Positions 46,552 to 54,940 of a stretch of 64,000 bases of DNA are shown in pieces. Origin of the DNA: DATBGE01 sp036558125 (GTDB lineage Bacteria; Gemmatimonadota; Gemmatimonadetes; Gemmatimonadales; GWC2-71-9); the NCBI GenBank assembly GCA_036558125.1, contig DATBGE010000132.1:5744-69743 (forward strand), read 5' to 3'. Position 1 is the first letter of the stretch. Every line of letters begins with the position of its first letter. Below the pieces are notes generated by a model. It was not told where the DNA came from, did not search any database, and worked only from the letters and a program-made list of their open reading frames with translations. The position numbers were made by a program, and so were the translations under genes.

Positions 46552-46992
46552 CTAGCCGGGTCGGACATCGTCGGTTGCGGATGGAGTGCGACGCAGCAGC
46601 GAGGCGATGAGCATCATGCCCAGGTTGGCGCCGGCGCAGAGCCCGCCGACGATGAGGAGGATCCGTGCCGTGGCACGGAGGATGTCGAAGCTGTGAATAC
46701 CCAGCGCGACCAACCCCGCCTTCATGGCGAGGAGTGCCGCGGCCGTCGAAAAAATGCCGAGCTGGACGAGCAGCAGTGGACGATACCCGAGGCCGGCGTA
46801 CAGCCAGTACAGCGCCATGGCAACCAGCAACCAGGCCAGCATCCCGGTGCGGGTCGTCTGCCCCAGCGGAAGCGAGCGGACCACCGGACCGACGATTACG
46901 CAGACTACCAGCCAGAGGAACAATCGCAGACTCGCTCCCCGGAGCTCTCTCCGCGTAGCGTCCTCGGCAGTATGCAGGGCCGGACCGCGCAT
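46552..46992 (-). CDS. Four-helix membrane protein
   Basis: Protein of 146 aa; start at ATG 46992 with GAGGAG 7-8 bases upstream. Helices: LFLWLVVCVIVGPVVRSLPL, MLAWLLVAMALYWLYAGL, LLLVQLGIFSTAAALLAMKA and ILRATARILLIVGGLCAGAN with LGMMLIASLL. No known domain. Confidence 0.65.
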   Translation of the reverse strand: MRGPALHTAEDATRRELRGASLRLFLWLVVCVIVGPVVRSLPLGQTTRTGMLAWLLVAMALYWLYAGLGYRPLLLVQLGIFSTAAALLAMKAGLVALGIHSFDILRATARILLIVGGLCAGANLGMMLIASLLRRTPSATDDVRPG

Positions 46993-47070
46993 CACACTCT
47001 CCTCGGGTACCGTGAGCGGATAACCCATTCTCAACCTACGTCACTCCGGGGCATCGCGGAACCATCGTGT

Positions 47071-47814
47071 TCACACCTGTCCGGCTCGCACCGCGAGCGG
47101 CCACTCGATCCGGCGCTGTTCCTCAGGCGCACCCCATAGCGGCTCGATCGCCGAGATGAATGGGGGGAGCGGATCGCGGCCTACCTTCTTCCGGAACCCG
47201 CTCACCGCCGACCAGGTATCGAGATACGATGCCAGCTCGGGAAGGTTCCACCAATGCTCCATCGCAACCGCCGGGAAGGCCAACTCTTCGAACGGAAAAG
47301 GTAACGTCCGATAGGCGGCATCGATGTGGTGGCGCTCCGGAGGCCAATAGGGACCAACGGTTTCGACGTAAAACACCGAGAGGAGCCCGTCGATTTGCGG
47401 GGATATGCGGCACAGCCCATAGCACCAGAGGGCGATCACTCCTCCTGGCCGGAGCACCCGGCGCGCCTCGTGGTAGAAGGCAGCGCAGTCGAACCAATGT
47501 GCCGCTTGTGCCGCGGTGACGAGGTCCGCCGATCCGTCGGCTAGCCCGCTCGATGTCTCCTGGCCGAGGCGATAGGAGACGCGAGGATGGGGGAAGCTTT
47601 CCGCCAGCTGGGCTTCGCTCGGATCGGTCGCGATCACTTGTTCGAAATGCTCCGCGATCCCTGTCGCGGCCTGGCCGTTGCCGGTGCCGCAATCCCAGGC
47701 AAGACGATGGCCGGGTGAGAGTCGCGCGAGGTGCTCGAACAAGGCGGCTGGATAGTGGGGCCGGGCCTTCGAATATTGTGGCGCTCGAGCGGAGAAGTGA
47801 TCCTGGAAGCTCAC
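47071..47814 (-). CDS. Class I SAM-dependent methyltransferase
   Basis: Protein of 247 aa. FSARAPQYSKARPHYPAALF is the usual N-terminus of the yeast Tmt1/Trm-like methyltransferase group. Motif I is WDCGTGNGQAATGIA, then VIATDPSEAQL, SADLVTAAQAAHWFD and LRPGGVIALW. Product methylation target unknown; small-molecule acids are plausible for this subgroup. Ends near a membrane-protein gene on the same strand. Confidence 0.88.
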   Translation of the reverse strand: MSFQDHFSARAPQYSKARPHYPAALFEHLARLSPGHRLAWDCGTGNGQAATGIAEHFEQVIATDPSEAQLAESFPHPRVSYRLGQETSSGLADGSADLVTAAQAAHWFDCAAFYHEARRVLRPGGVIALWCYGLCRISPQIDGLLSVFYVETVGPYWPPERHHIDAAYRTLPFPFEELAFPAVAMEHWWNLPELASYLDTWSAVSGFRKKVGRDPLPPFISAIEPLWGAPEEQRRIEWPLAVRAGQV

Positions 47815-47825
47815 GATCTTTCCCT

Positions 47826-49256
47826 TCAGCCCGCCATCGGGTTGGGCGTCCTGTAGCTCGGAGCCGGCCGAACCTGGGTCTTCAGTCCATACAGACTCTG
47901 GTCGGCCGCGCCCAGCAGCGCCTCGGCCGTTGCAGCGTCGCGGGGATAGACCGCGACTCCCTGGCTGACAGTGAGCGGCGGGGTTTCCGCGTCGCCTGCG
48001 AGCAACTCGGCGATGCGGTTGGCAACCTGCCAGGCGGATTCTTCATCCGCCTCCGGGAGTATCAGCGCGAACTCATCTCCGCCGAATCGGGTCGGCGTAT
48101 CGATCGTGCGGGAGGTGAGTTGCAAGGCTTCACTCACCCGGCAGAGCGCCCGGTTCCCCACCATGTGCCCATGCCGGTCGTTGATCCGCTTGAGGCCGTT
48201 CAGATCGAGGAAGAGCACTGCGAATGGGCGTCCCGTGCGCTCGGAACGCCTGATCTCGGCCTGCAGACGTTCGATGAGCTGGCGATAGTTGCCGATGCCG
48301 GTCAGGGGATCACTCACGGAGAGATGACGCAACCGCCGCTCCACGTCGCGGCGTTCGGCCACCACGGCGGCCAGCATCAATGTGGTTATCGCGGCAATGC
48401 CGACGTAGGCCTGAAGCAACAGCAGGGAGTCGCTCGCGGTGTAGTGGGCGAACGGGCCCAGACCCTGCACGGTGCCCCAGACTGCGACGACGGAAAGCAC
48501 CAGCGTGCTGGTCGCCGCACCGCGGTGCCCAAAGCGGAATGCTCCCCACAGGAGGAATGGAAGACAGAGAAATTCGAGCGGGTAGTACTGAATGCGCGAT
48601 GGGAAGAGTCCCCCGAACACCAACATTGCCGCGAAAAAGAGAATTCCCAGCAGGACCACCGCTTCAAGCGGCGTCCCGGGCGCCTCTCCCTCCCTGCGCC
48701 AGAGACTCCACGAGAGAATGAACGGTGCCACGACGAGAGCTCCCACCATGTCTCCCAACCACCAGGTGAGCCAGATCTCCCCGAACTCCTTCCAGCCGGC
48801 CAGCCCGCTCAGGGTAAGAGCGAGCACCCCGCAGGTGGCACACACCGCGGTACTGAAGAGCGCGGCGTAGAGAACGAAGCGGAACAGATTCTCCGCCCGC
48901 ACCAGCGTCAGACGGCCACTGGCGAAGCGTCTTACCAGGTAGCCGCCGAGGACCGCCTCCAGGGTATTCCCGACGGCGATCCCGAGCGAAGTGGCGACCG
49001 GCGCCGCGTTAGTGACGTTGACGAGGAAAGCCCCGACAAAGATGGCGGGCCACACTCGGTTCCCGAGGAGCAGCACTGCGGCGAGGGCGATCCCGGTAGG
49101 AGGCCAGACCGCGGTGGCACTCGGATTGGTTGTGGCAAGCCGAAGCCCGAGCTTCCCCGCGACGAGGTAGATCACGGTAAGGAGGATCAGAACCACGACC
49201 AGATTCACCCGGCGGGAGCCGATCCAGCTGGAGAAGCCGCTGAGGGCGACGGCCAT
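47826..49256 (-). CDS. MASE1-GGDEF diguanylate cyclase
   Basis: Protein of 476 aa. The N-terminal ~290 residues form a MASE1 membrane sensor with about eight helices (VYLVAGKLGLRLA-type start, then ATAVWPPTGIALAAVLLLGN, WLTWWLGDMVGALVVAPFIL). The C-terminal GGDEF domain begins HLSVSDPLTGIGNYRQLIER, active site GGDEF at 392-396 preceded by RTID (383-386), the RxxD inhibitory c-di-GMP site at the correct five-residue spacing. It should make c-di-GMP and be product-inhibited. Another MASE1 protein lies at 51788. Confidence 0.93.
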   Translation of the reverse strand: MAVALSGFSSWIGSRRVNLVVVLILLTVIYLVAGKLGLRLATTNPSATAVWPPTGIALAAVLLLGNRVWPAIFVGAFLVNVTNAAPVATSLGIAVGNTLEAVLGGYLVRRFASGRLTLVRAENLFRFVLYAALFSTAVCATCGVLALTLSGLAGWKEFGEIWLTWWLGDMVGALVVAPFILSWSLWRREGEAPGTPLEAVVLLGILFFAAMLVFGGLFPSRIQYYPLEFLCLPFLLWGAFRFGHRGAATSTLVLSVVAVWGTVQGLGPFAHYTASDSLLLLQAYVGIAAITTLMLAAVVAERRDVERRLRHLSVSDPLTGIGNYRQLIERLQAEIRRSERTGRPFAVLFLDLNGLKRINDRHGHMVGNRALCRVSEALQLTSRTIDTPTRFGGDEFALILPEADEESAWQVANRIAELLAGDAETPPLTVSQGVAVYPRDAATAEALLGAADQSLYGLKTQVRPAPSYRTPNPMAG

Positions 49257-49361
49257 GTTTCCCCTCGACGTGAGGTGCCAGAAAGGCCTTTTCGGCCGGG
49301 TGGAGATGGGAGCGAATCGCTAGGAAGGTCGCTGCTTCAGCCGGATGCCGTCCTCAGACCA

Positions 49362-49826
49362 TCACTTTGCTTCCAGGCTCGCCACGACGCCGGTCTCTCC
49401 AAGGAGATCGAGCCGGTTCCCCGTTATCCGATAGCTTCGGGTGGCATCCAGCGCGGCTCCCAGCTTGGTCTCCAGGTCCATGCCGGAGGGGCAGGCCATG
49501 CGGGTGAGAGCCAGGGGACCAATCCGCAGCGAATCGCCCTTTGTCTGATAGGTGCCGGCCAGGCGATTGCACCCGGCGAACCCACCGACCCTGCTGTCCG
49601 CTTCGCTGAAGGTGAGAGTCGCCGGCTTGCCGCCGTTCCCCGGCTCCGCCGGGGACCCACCGAGCGAGGTGAGGCTCCATTCCCGACCGGCGAGACTCCC
49701 GCCGGCTCCCGGCGCAGGCTGTGGCGTCCCCCCGCCACCTGCGGGTTTCGGGTTCCCTCCTCCACATCCGAGAGCGAGAGCGACGATCATCGAAGCCGAA
49801 GCCAGTCTTGTTGCAGTCGTTCGCAT
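49362..49826 (-). CDS. META-domain lipoprotein (HslJ-like)
   Basis: Protein of 154 aa: signal MRTTATRLASASMIVALALG with the lipidated Cys in LGC, a Gly/Pro-rich linker (GGGNPKPAGGGGTPQP), then a META domain: REWSLTSLGG, ATLTFSEADSRVGGFAGCN, YQTKGDSLRIGPLALTRMAC and RSYRITGNRLDLL. META/HslJ proteins are linked to envelope stress or resistance in other bacteria. Confidence 0.85.
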   Translation of the reverse strand: MRTTATRLASASMIVALALGCGGGNPKPAGGGGTPQPAPGAGGSLAGREWSLTSLGGSPAEPGNGGKPATLTFSEADSRVGGFAGCNRLAGTYQTKGDSLRIGPLALTRMACPSGMDLETKLGAALDATRSYRITGNRLDLLGETGVVASLEAK

Positions 49827-49848
49827 CGAAGTTCCAACGATATCGCCT

Positions 49849-50736
49849 TTACCTCCGGCGGGCCCGGCCGGCCAGCACCGTGATGTTGTCGCTTCCGCCG
49901 CGCTCCAATGCGAGGTCCAACAGTTCGCGGCACAAATTCTCGGACGATTCCATCGCGTCGATCCTGGCGCAGATCTCTTCGTCCGACACGTGTTTGGTAA
50001 GGCCGTCCGTGCACAGCAGCACGACGGACCCTCGCTTCCTGATATCCACCCGGGTCACTTCAGGCTTGGCCTCTTCGCCTCCGATCGCGCTGACCAGCAC
50101 GTGACTGAATGGCGAGGCGGCCAGCCGCTCCGGGGGCAGGGCGCCACGGTCCACCAGGTCCTGGGCCATGGTCTGATCTCGAGTGGTGCGCTTGAGCACT
50201 CCGTCCTTATGCACGTAGCAGCGGCTGTCACCGACTTGAACCACATAGAGCCAGGGCCAGACCGCGATTCCGAGGGTGAGCGTCGTCGCCATCCGCGGCG
50301 CATCGGCACGACCCGCCGCTTCGGTCCGGACCGTGCTGTGAGCCTCCAGCGCCGCCTCCCGCAGGGCGTCGAAGAATTCCTCTTCCGCGGAGGAGCCGGC
50401 CGAGTGATAGCAGCGCAGGGTGGAGGAGACGTACCGAGTGATACTTTCGGTCGCGAGGCGGCTCGCTTCGCCACCGGCGCTCCCGCTTCCCACACCATCG
50501 GCAACGAGCATGACCGTCGCGAGGCGTTCGCCGCGGAGGGGCAGATTGTCGGGTTCGGGAAGGCTGGTACCGTGAATGACGACCTGCGGGTTCACCGTTC
50601 CGAGCAGGAAATGATCCTGATTCTCTTTACGAACTTTGCCCGGATGGGTGAGCCCGAACAGATCGAGTTCATCGTCCTTGGGCTTGCGGCCTGGGGCGGT
50701 GGGAATCGTGGTGGTGAGTGGCTCGGCTAGCGCCAT
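49849..50736 (-). CDS. PP2C-family serine/threonine protein phosphatase
   Basis: Protein of 295 aa with GAGGAGG upstream of ATG 50736. Motifs: THPGKVRKENQDHFLLG, VADGVGSGSAGGEAS (metal-binding Asp-Gly), TTLTLGIAVWPWLYVVQVGD followed by SRCYV, LLCTDGLTKHVSDEEI and GSDNITVLAGRARRR. The metal ligands Asp in ADGVG, CTDGL and GSDN are present. Such phosphatases usually oppose Hanks-type kinases; none is seen in this window. Confidence 0.92.
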   Translation of the reverse strand: MALAEPLTTTIPTAPGRKPKDDELDLFGLTHPGKVRKENQDHFLLGTVNPQVVIHGTSLPEPDNLPLRGERLATVMLVADGVGSGSAGGEASRLATESITRYVSSTLRCYHSAGSSAEEEFFDALREAALEAHSTVRTEAAGRADAPRMATTLTLGIAVWPWLYVVQVGDSRCYVHKDGVLKRTTRDQTMAQDLVDRGALPPERLAASPFSHVLVSAIGGEEAKPEVTRVDIRKRGSVVLLCTDGLTKHVSDEEICARIDAMESSENLCRELLDLALERGGSDNITVLAGRARRR

Positions 50737-51041
50737 AGGCGCCTCCTCTCCACGAGGATGCCTGCCTTTGCGCCCTTGCGCAAGACTGCCCTTTGGGTCA
50801 CGTCGTGAACCGGTCCTCGAGCAGGGTCGCCCCCCCCCACTCCCAGCAGACCCGCCAGGGCGGCCCGGGCCAGCGCCTGGGCCGGAGCGGAGCTGCCCGC
50901 CAGCCCCAACAACTCCCCGAGGCCCACCTTTACCGCGGCGACCCGAAGCGTCCCCAAGACGCCGGCGAAACCGGTGCTCAGCAGCGCACTGGGCTCCTGG
51001 ATCGAGGCCTCACGCGTCCGGATCCTTGCGCCTGGTCTCAT
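50727..51041 (-). CDS. Uncertain small ORF between PP2C and glycosyltransferase genes
   Basis: An open frame of 104 codons from ATG 51041 overlaps the glycosyltransferase end by 32 bases and the PP2C start by 10. It reads like Ala/Leu/Gly-rich helices (LGTLRVAAVKVGLGELLGLA, then AQALARAALAGLLGVGGG) and matches no family I know. Without it, the 273 bases between the two genes hold nothing recognisable. Coding potential is doubtful. Confidence 0.3.
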   Translation of the reverse strand: MRPGARIRTREASIQEPSALLSTGFAGVLGTLRVAAVKVGLGELLGLAGSSAPAQALARAALAGLLGVGGGDPARGPVHDVTQRAVLRKGAKAGILVERRRLWR

Positions 51042-51720
51042 ACCAGAAGGCCATGTCACCCCGGGTCCGCACCCCACTGCCACCCCTCAAAGCGAGGCGA
51101 GTCATCACTTTCAGGATCTCCCATCCGGTGTACGCGCGAAACTTCCGCCCCGAGGTCTGGACCCATTCTTTCAGCACAACGAATTCCCCCTCCCGCTTGA
51201 GCGCTCGGCTCAGGGCGATCTCCTCGGCGCCATAGAGCGATTGGTCGAAGCCGCCGGCTGCGTCGAAAGCCGTGCGGGTGGCAAAAAGAAAGCACCCAGC
51301 GGCGAGACGAGCCTTCCGGAACGTCCAAACCGCGAGGGGTTCGAGCGCTCGGACATACCAGGGAAGCCGCCCCTGGAACCGCACTCCCGCCCCTCCACCG
51401 ATCGCGCCACCTCTAACGCTGGCATAGGCCGCCTGCACCACCTCGGGATTCACCACCGTGTCGGCATCCACGAAGATGAGGAGATCACCGCTCGCCGCCC
51501 GGGCCCCGGCGTTCCGGGTGGCCGCGATTTGACGGTTCGACGTGGAGACCACCCGCGCATCATGACCCCGGGCCACCTCGGCGGTACGGTCGGACGAGGC
51601 ATCGTCGGCCACGACGATCTCGTACTGCTGGCCGGTCGCGGCGGCCGCCAGGTGAATGGCGTCGAGCGTTGCACCCAGCAGCTCCTCTTCGTTATACGCC
51701 GGGACGACGAATGAAATCAT
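51010..51720 (-). CDS. Family 2 glycosyltransferase
   Basis: Protein of 236 aa; ATG 51720 gives ISFVVPAYNEEELLGATLDA, the usual GT2 start. EIVVADDASSDRTAEVARGH is the nucleotide-sugar site, LLIFVDADTVVNPEVVQAAY holds the metal-binding DAD, and GGFDQSLYGAEEIALSRALK has the acceptor-side Glu-Glu. No membrane helix, so probably peripheral. Sugar donor unknown. Confidence 0.9.
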   Translation of the reverse strand: MISFVVPAYNEEELLGATLDAIHLAAAATGQQYEIVVADDASSDRTAEVARGHDARVVSTSNRQIAATRNAGARAASGDLLIFVDADTVVNPEVVQAAYASVRGGAIGGGAGVRFQGRLPWYVRALEPLAVWTFRKARLAAGCFLFATRTAFDAAGGFDQSLYGAEEIALSRALKREGEFVVLKEWVQTSGRKFRAYTGWEILKVMTRLALRGGSGVRTRGDMAFWYETRRKDPDA

Positions 51721-51787
51721 GCTCCCAAGCCTCTGTTTCCGACCCCTGTTTGGCGGGTCATTCTGGCCCCGCGCCCCGTAGCTGGCG

Positions 51788-54700
51788 ATGGCGCATACGT
51801 CTCTCCATATTTTGCCAAGGAAGCTGCTCCGTGTAATCCCAACTTGGTATCGGCGCTTGAAAACCGACAGCGACGCCAGCTTCTCTCCATTCCGCGCTGC
51901 ACTCCTCATGGGTGGCGGATACTATGTGGGCGCGAGGCTCGGTTTCCTCCTCACCCTGCATCCGATTCCCGTCTCGACGCTCTGGCCCCCCAATTCGCTG
52001 CTGCTAGCCGGTCTCTTACTCACCCCCTACCGCTATTGGTGGGTGATTCTGCTTGCCGCGTTTCCGGCTCACCTGGCCGTGGAGCTCCAATCCGGCATTC
52101 CGATGTCGATGGTGCTGTGCTGGTTCGTAAGCAACGCGACTGAGGCGCTGCTGGGAGCGGGATGTGTCCGGTACTTCATCGACGGACCACTCCGGTTCGA
52201 CAAGTTCCGGAATGTCAGCGTCTTCGTCCTCGGAGCTGCGACGCTTGCCACTCTGCTCTCGTCCTTCCTCGACGCCGGCTTCGTTGTCCTCAACCATTGG
52301 GGCAACGTCGGATACTGGGACGTAGTTCGGACCCGCTTCTTCTCCAACTCCCTCGCCTCTCTCACCCTGGTTCCGGTCATCGTCACCTGGATTCAGGGCG
52401 GATTGGACCCGTTCCGGCGCCCATTCCGTCGCTACCTCGAGGCTGGGCTGCTGGGTGCCGGGCTTCTGACCGTCGGGTTCTCTGTCTTCGCGGGCACCTT
52501 GGCCGATCCCAATCCCGCTCCAGTCATGCTTTACGCGCCCTTGCCCTTCCTGCTCTGGGCGGCGTTGCGGTTCGGGCCGCGGGGTATCAGCGCCGCCTTG
52601 TTGCTCGTGTCATCTCTGGCCATCTGGGGAGCCGTTGAAGGCCACGGTCCCTTCGCGAGCAACTCGCCGGCGGAGAATGCCCTCGCGGTCCAGCTGTTCC
52701 TGATCGTCGTCTCGGTGCTCTCGCTCTCTCTCGCCGCGATCATGCGAGAACGGGTCGTCGGCGAGCGCGATGCCCGGGACCATCGGGAGCGGCTCAACCT
52801 GGGCCTCGAAGCGGCCCAAGTCGGAACCTGGGAATGGAACATCCTCCGGGGATCGGTATTTCTCTCCGAAAAATCCAGCCAGATCTTTGGTCTCTCGCCG
52901 ATTCAGCAGGAGCTCTCCTTCAGCCAGTTTCTCGGACTGGTGTGCCCGAACGATCGGGCTTCATTGTCACAGGCCATTCAGGGAGCGATCGAGCAGCGGG
53001 CTCCTTACGAGTGCGAGTTCAGGATCAAGCGTCATGACGCCGGCACCAGCTGGGTGTTGTCAAAGGGAAAGGCGCTCTACGACGGGATAGGGCGGCCCGA
53101 GCACATGCTGGGGGTCAACGTCGACATCACCGAGCGAAAAGCCAATGAGGAGCTGCGCCGCGAGGAGCGGCTGCTCCGCGAAAGCGAGGCCCGGCTGCGG
53201 GAGCTGGCCGACGCGATGCCGCAGATCGTCTGGTCGGTACGGCCCGACGGCAATTTCGAGTACTTCAACCGCCGGTGGTACGAGCTCACCGGAGTCCCCC
53301 AGGGGGAAATCGGGCAGGAGTACTGGCTCCCGATGACCCATCCCGATGACCAGGCCCTCTGCGTCCAGGCCCTGTCCGAGTCGATGCGCACCGGCGAACC
53401 GCTTCAGATCGAGCACCGAATCCGGGTGCGGGCAACCGGCAAGTACCGCTGGCACCTGGCCCGGGCCCGCCCGGTGCGGAACGACGAAGGCGTCGTCGTC
53501 CGCTGGTACGGCACCTGTACCGATATCGAGGACCAGAAAGTGGTGGAGCAGGCGTTGCGTGATGCCCGTTCCGACCTCGAACGGAGAGTGGCCGAGCGCA
53601 CGGTCGAGCTCTCGACGGCAGTGGTCGCTCTGCAACAGGAAATCGATGAGCGCGTCGTTATCGAAAAGGCGCTCCGAAGTTCGGAGGATCGCTTCGGCCG
53701 GGCGTTTCATTCCAGCCCGGATCCTATGTTGATCGTGGCCCAGGCCAACTCTCAGCTCCTCGAAGTCAACGAGCGCTGGGAGGCGATGTTCGGCTACAGC
53801 CGTCAGGAAGCGATCGGCGAGACCATGGCGGAGCTGGGGTTGTTCGGAAGCGTCGAAGACCGTGAGGCCTGGAACCGTCGGCTGGAGATCCGCGGACCGG
53901 CGCCGGAATTCGAGCTGGGCATGCGCACCCGCGAGGGCAGTCGCCGCCGGGCCGTCATGGTCGCGGAGACCGTCGAGATGGGCGGCGAGCCCTGTTTCAT
54001 CATCATCATTCGCGACGTGACCGAACGGAAGCGCGCCGAGCACGAGGCCCAGGAGCAGCGGCGCGAGCTCGCTCATCTGAGCCGGGTGGCGTCCCTTGGT
54101 GAACTATCGGGAGCTTTGGCCCACGAGGTCAGCCAGCCGCTCGCCGCAATCCTGGCCAATGCCCAGGCCGCGCAGCGGCTGCTGGCTCGGGAGCCGAACC
54201 CCCCGGCCGAAATCACCGAGATCCTCAAGGATATCGTTCACGATGACCAGCGGGCGGGGCAGGTAATTCATCGCTTGAGGACGCTGCTCAAGAAGGGGGA
54301 GCTGGATCCCCGGCCCTGCGACCTCAACGAGGTCGTCACCGAGGTTCTCCAGTTGATGCACAGCGAGCTCATGCAGCGCGGTGTGAGCATCCGTGCCAGG
54401 CTCGGGCCATCGTTGCCACTGGTCCTCGCGGATCGCGTGCAGTTGCAGCAGGTCATGCTGAATCTCATCGTCAACGCGTGCGATGCGATGAGCTACGAAC
54501 CGCGCGACGAGCGGGAGCTCGAAATCGTTACCGCGGAGGTAGGCCAGGATTCAATCAAGGTCTCCGTGATCGATCGGGGGATCGGCATTCCGGACGAGAA
54601 ACTCGAAAAGGTCTTCAATCCCTTCGTTACCTCGAAGGAGACCGGCCTCGGCCTCGGCCTGGCCATCTGTCGCTCTATTGTCACAGCCCATGGCGGGCGG

Positions 54701-54889
54701 TTGTGGGCCGTCAACAACACCGTCCGCGGCGCGACGTTCCACCTGGTGCTTGGCCCCGCGTCGGCGCAGTTTAGCAGCGACGGACTCTCGCCGAATACCG
54801 ACGAGCTGGCCATCCCGGACCTGGCATCGATTGACGGCGATGGTCTGGAAAGTGCGCGGGTTGGTGCAATGAAACGTCCAACCATGTAA
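51788..54889 (+). CDS. MASE1-PAS sensor histidine kinase
   Basis: Protein of 1033 aa. MASE1 membrane sensor at about 35-325 (YYVGARLGFLLTLHPIPVST, then LPFLLWAALRFGPRGIS). Three PAS regions follow: LGLEAAQVGTWEWN (about 340), LADAMPQIVWSVRPDGNFEY (about 475) and AFHSSPDPMLIVAQANSQLL (about 640), with coiled-coil linkers. HisKA: SGALAHEVSQPLAAILANAQ with phospho-acceptor His779. HATPase_c: N-box LIVNACDAM (Asn896), DRGIGIPDEKLEKVFNPF and TGLGLGLAICRSIV. No receiver domain in the chain and no response regulator adjacent, so it is an orphan kinase here. Confidence 0.93.
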   Translation: MAHTSLHILPRKLLRVIPTWYRRLKTDSDASFSPFRAALLMGGGYYVGARLGFLLTLHPIPVSTLWPPNSLLLAGLLLTPYRYWWVILLAAFPAHLAVELQSGIPMSMVLCWFVSNATEALLGAGCVRYFIDGPLRFDKFRNVSVFVLGAATLATLLSSFLDAGFVVLNHWGNVGYWDVVRTRFFSNSLASLTLVPVIVTWIQGGLDPFRRPFRRYLEAGLLGAGLLTVGFSVFAGTLADPNPAPVMLYAPLPFLLWAALRFGPRGISAALLLVSSLAIWGAVEGHGPFASNSPAENALAVQLFLIVVSVLSLSLAAIMRERVVGERDARDHRERLNLGLEAAQVGTWEWNILRGSVFLSEKSSQIFGLSPIQQELSFSQFLGLVCPNDRASLSQAIQGAIEQRAPYECEFRIKRHDAGTSWVLSKGKALYDGIGRPEHMLGVNVDITERKANEELRREERLLRESEARLRELADAMPQIVWSVRPDGNFEYFNRRWYELTGVPQGEIGQEYWLPMTHPDDQALCVQALSESMRTGEPLQIEHRIRVRATGKYRWHLARARPVRNDEGVVVRWYGTCTDIEDQKVVEQALRDARSDLERRVAERTVELSTAVVALQQEIDERVVIEKALRSSEDRFGRAFHSSPDPMLIVAQANSQLLEVNERWEAMFGYSRQEAIGETMAELGLFGSVEDREAWNRRLEIRGPAPEFELGMRTREGSRRRAVMVAETVEMGGEPCFIIIIRDVTERKRAEHEAQEQRRELAHLSRVASLGELSGALAHEVSQPLAAILANAQAAQRLLAREPNPPAEITEILKDIVHDDQRAGQVIHRLRTLLKKGELDPRPCDLNEVVTEVLQLMHSELMQRGVSIRARLGPSLPLVLADRVQLQQVMLNLIVNACDAMSYEPRDERELEIVTAEVGQDSIKVSVIDRGIGIPDEKLEKVFNPFVTSKETGLGLGLAICRSIVTAHGGRLWAVNNTVRGATFHLVLGPASAQFSSDGLSPNTDELAIPDLASIDGDGLESARVGAMKRPTM

Positions 54890-54940
54890 GCGGGTGGGTG
54901 ATCAGCGGGGTGGTCAGAGGAAGCTTGCGGGGCACCGCGA

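Noticed and set aside
47553..49883. A 776-codon open frame on the + strand
   Set aside because: It lies opposite the MASE1-GGDEF and META genes, whose products have clear motifs; the + frame has low-complexity Gly/Glu/Arg sequence.
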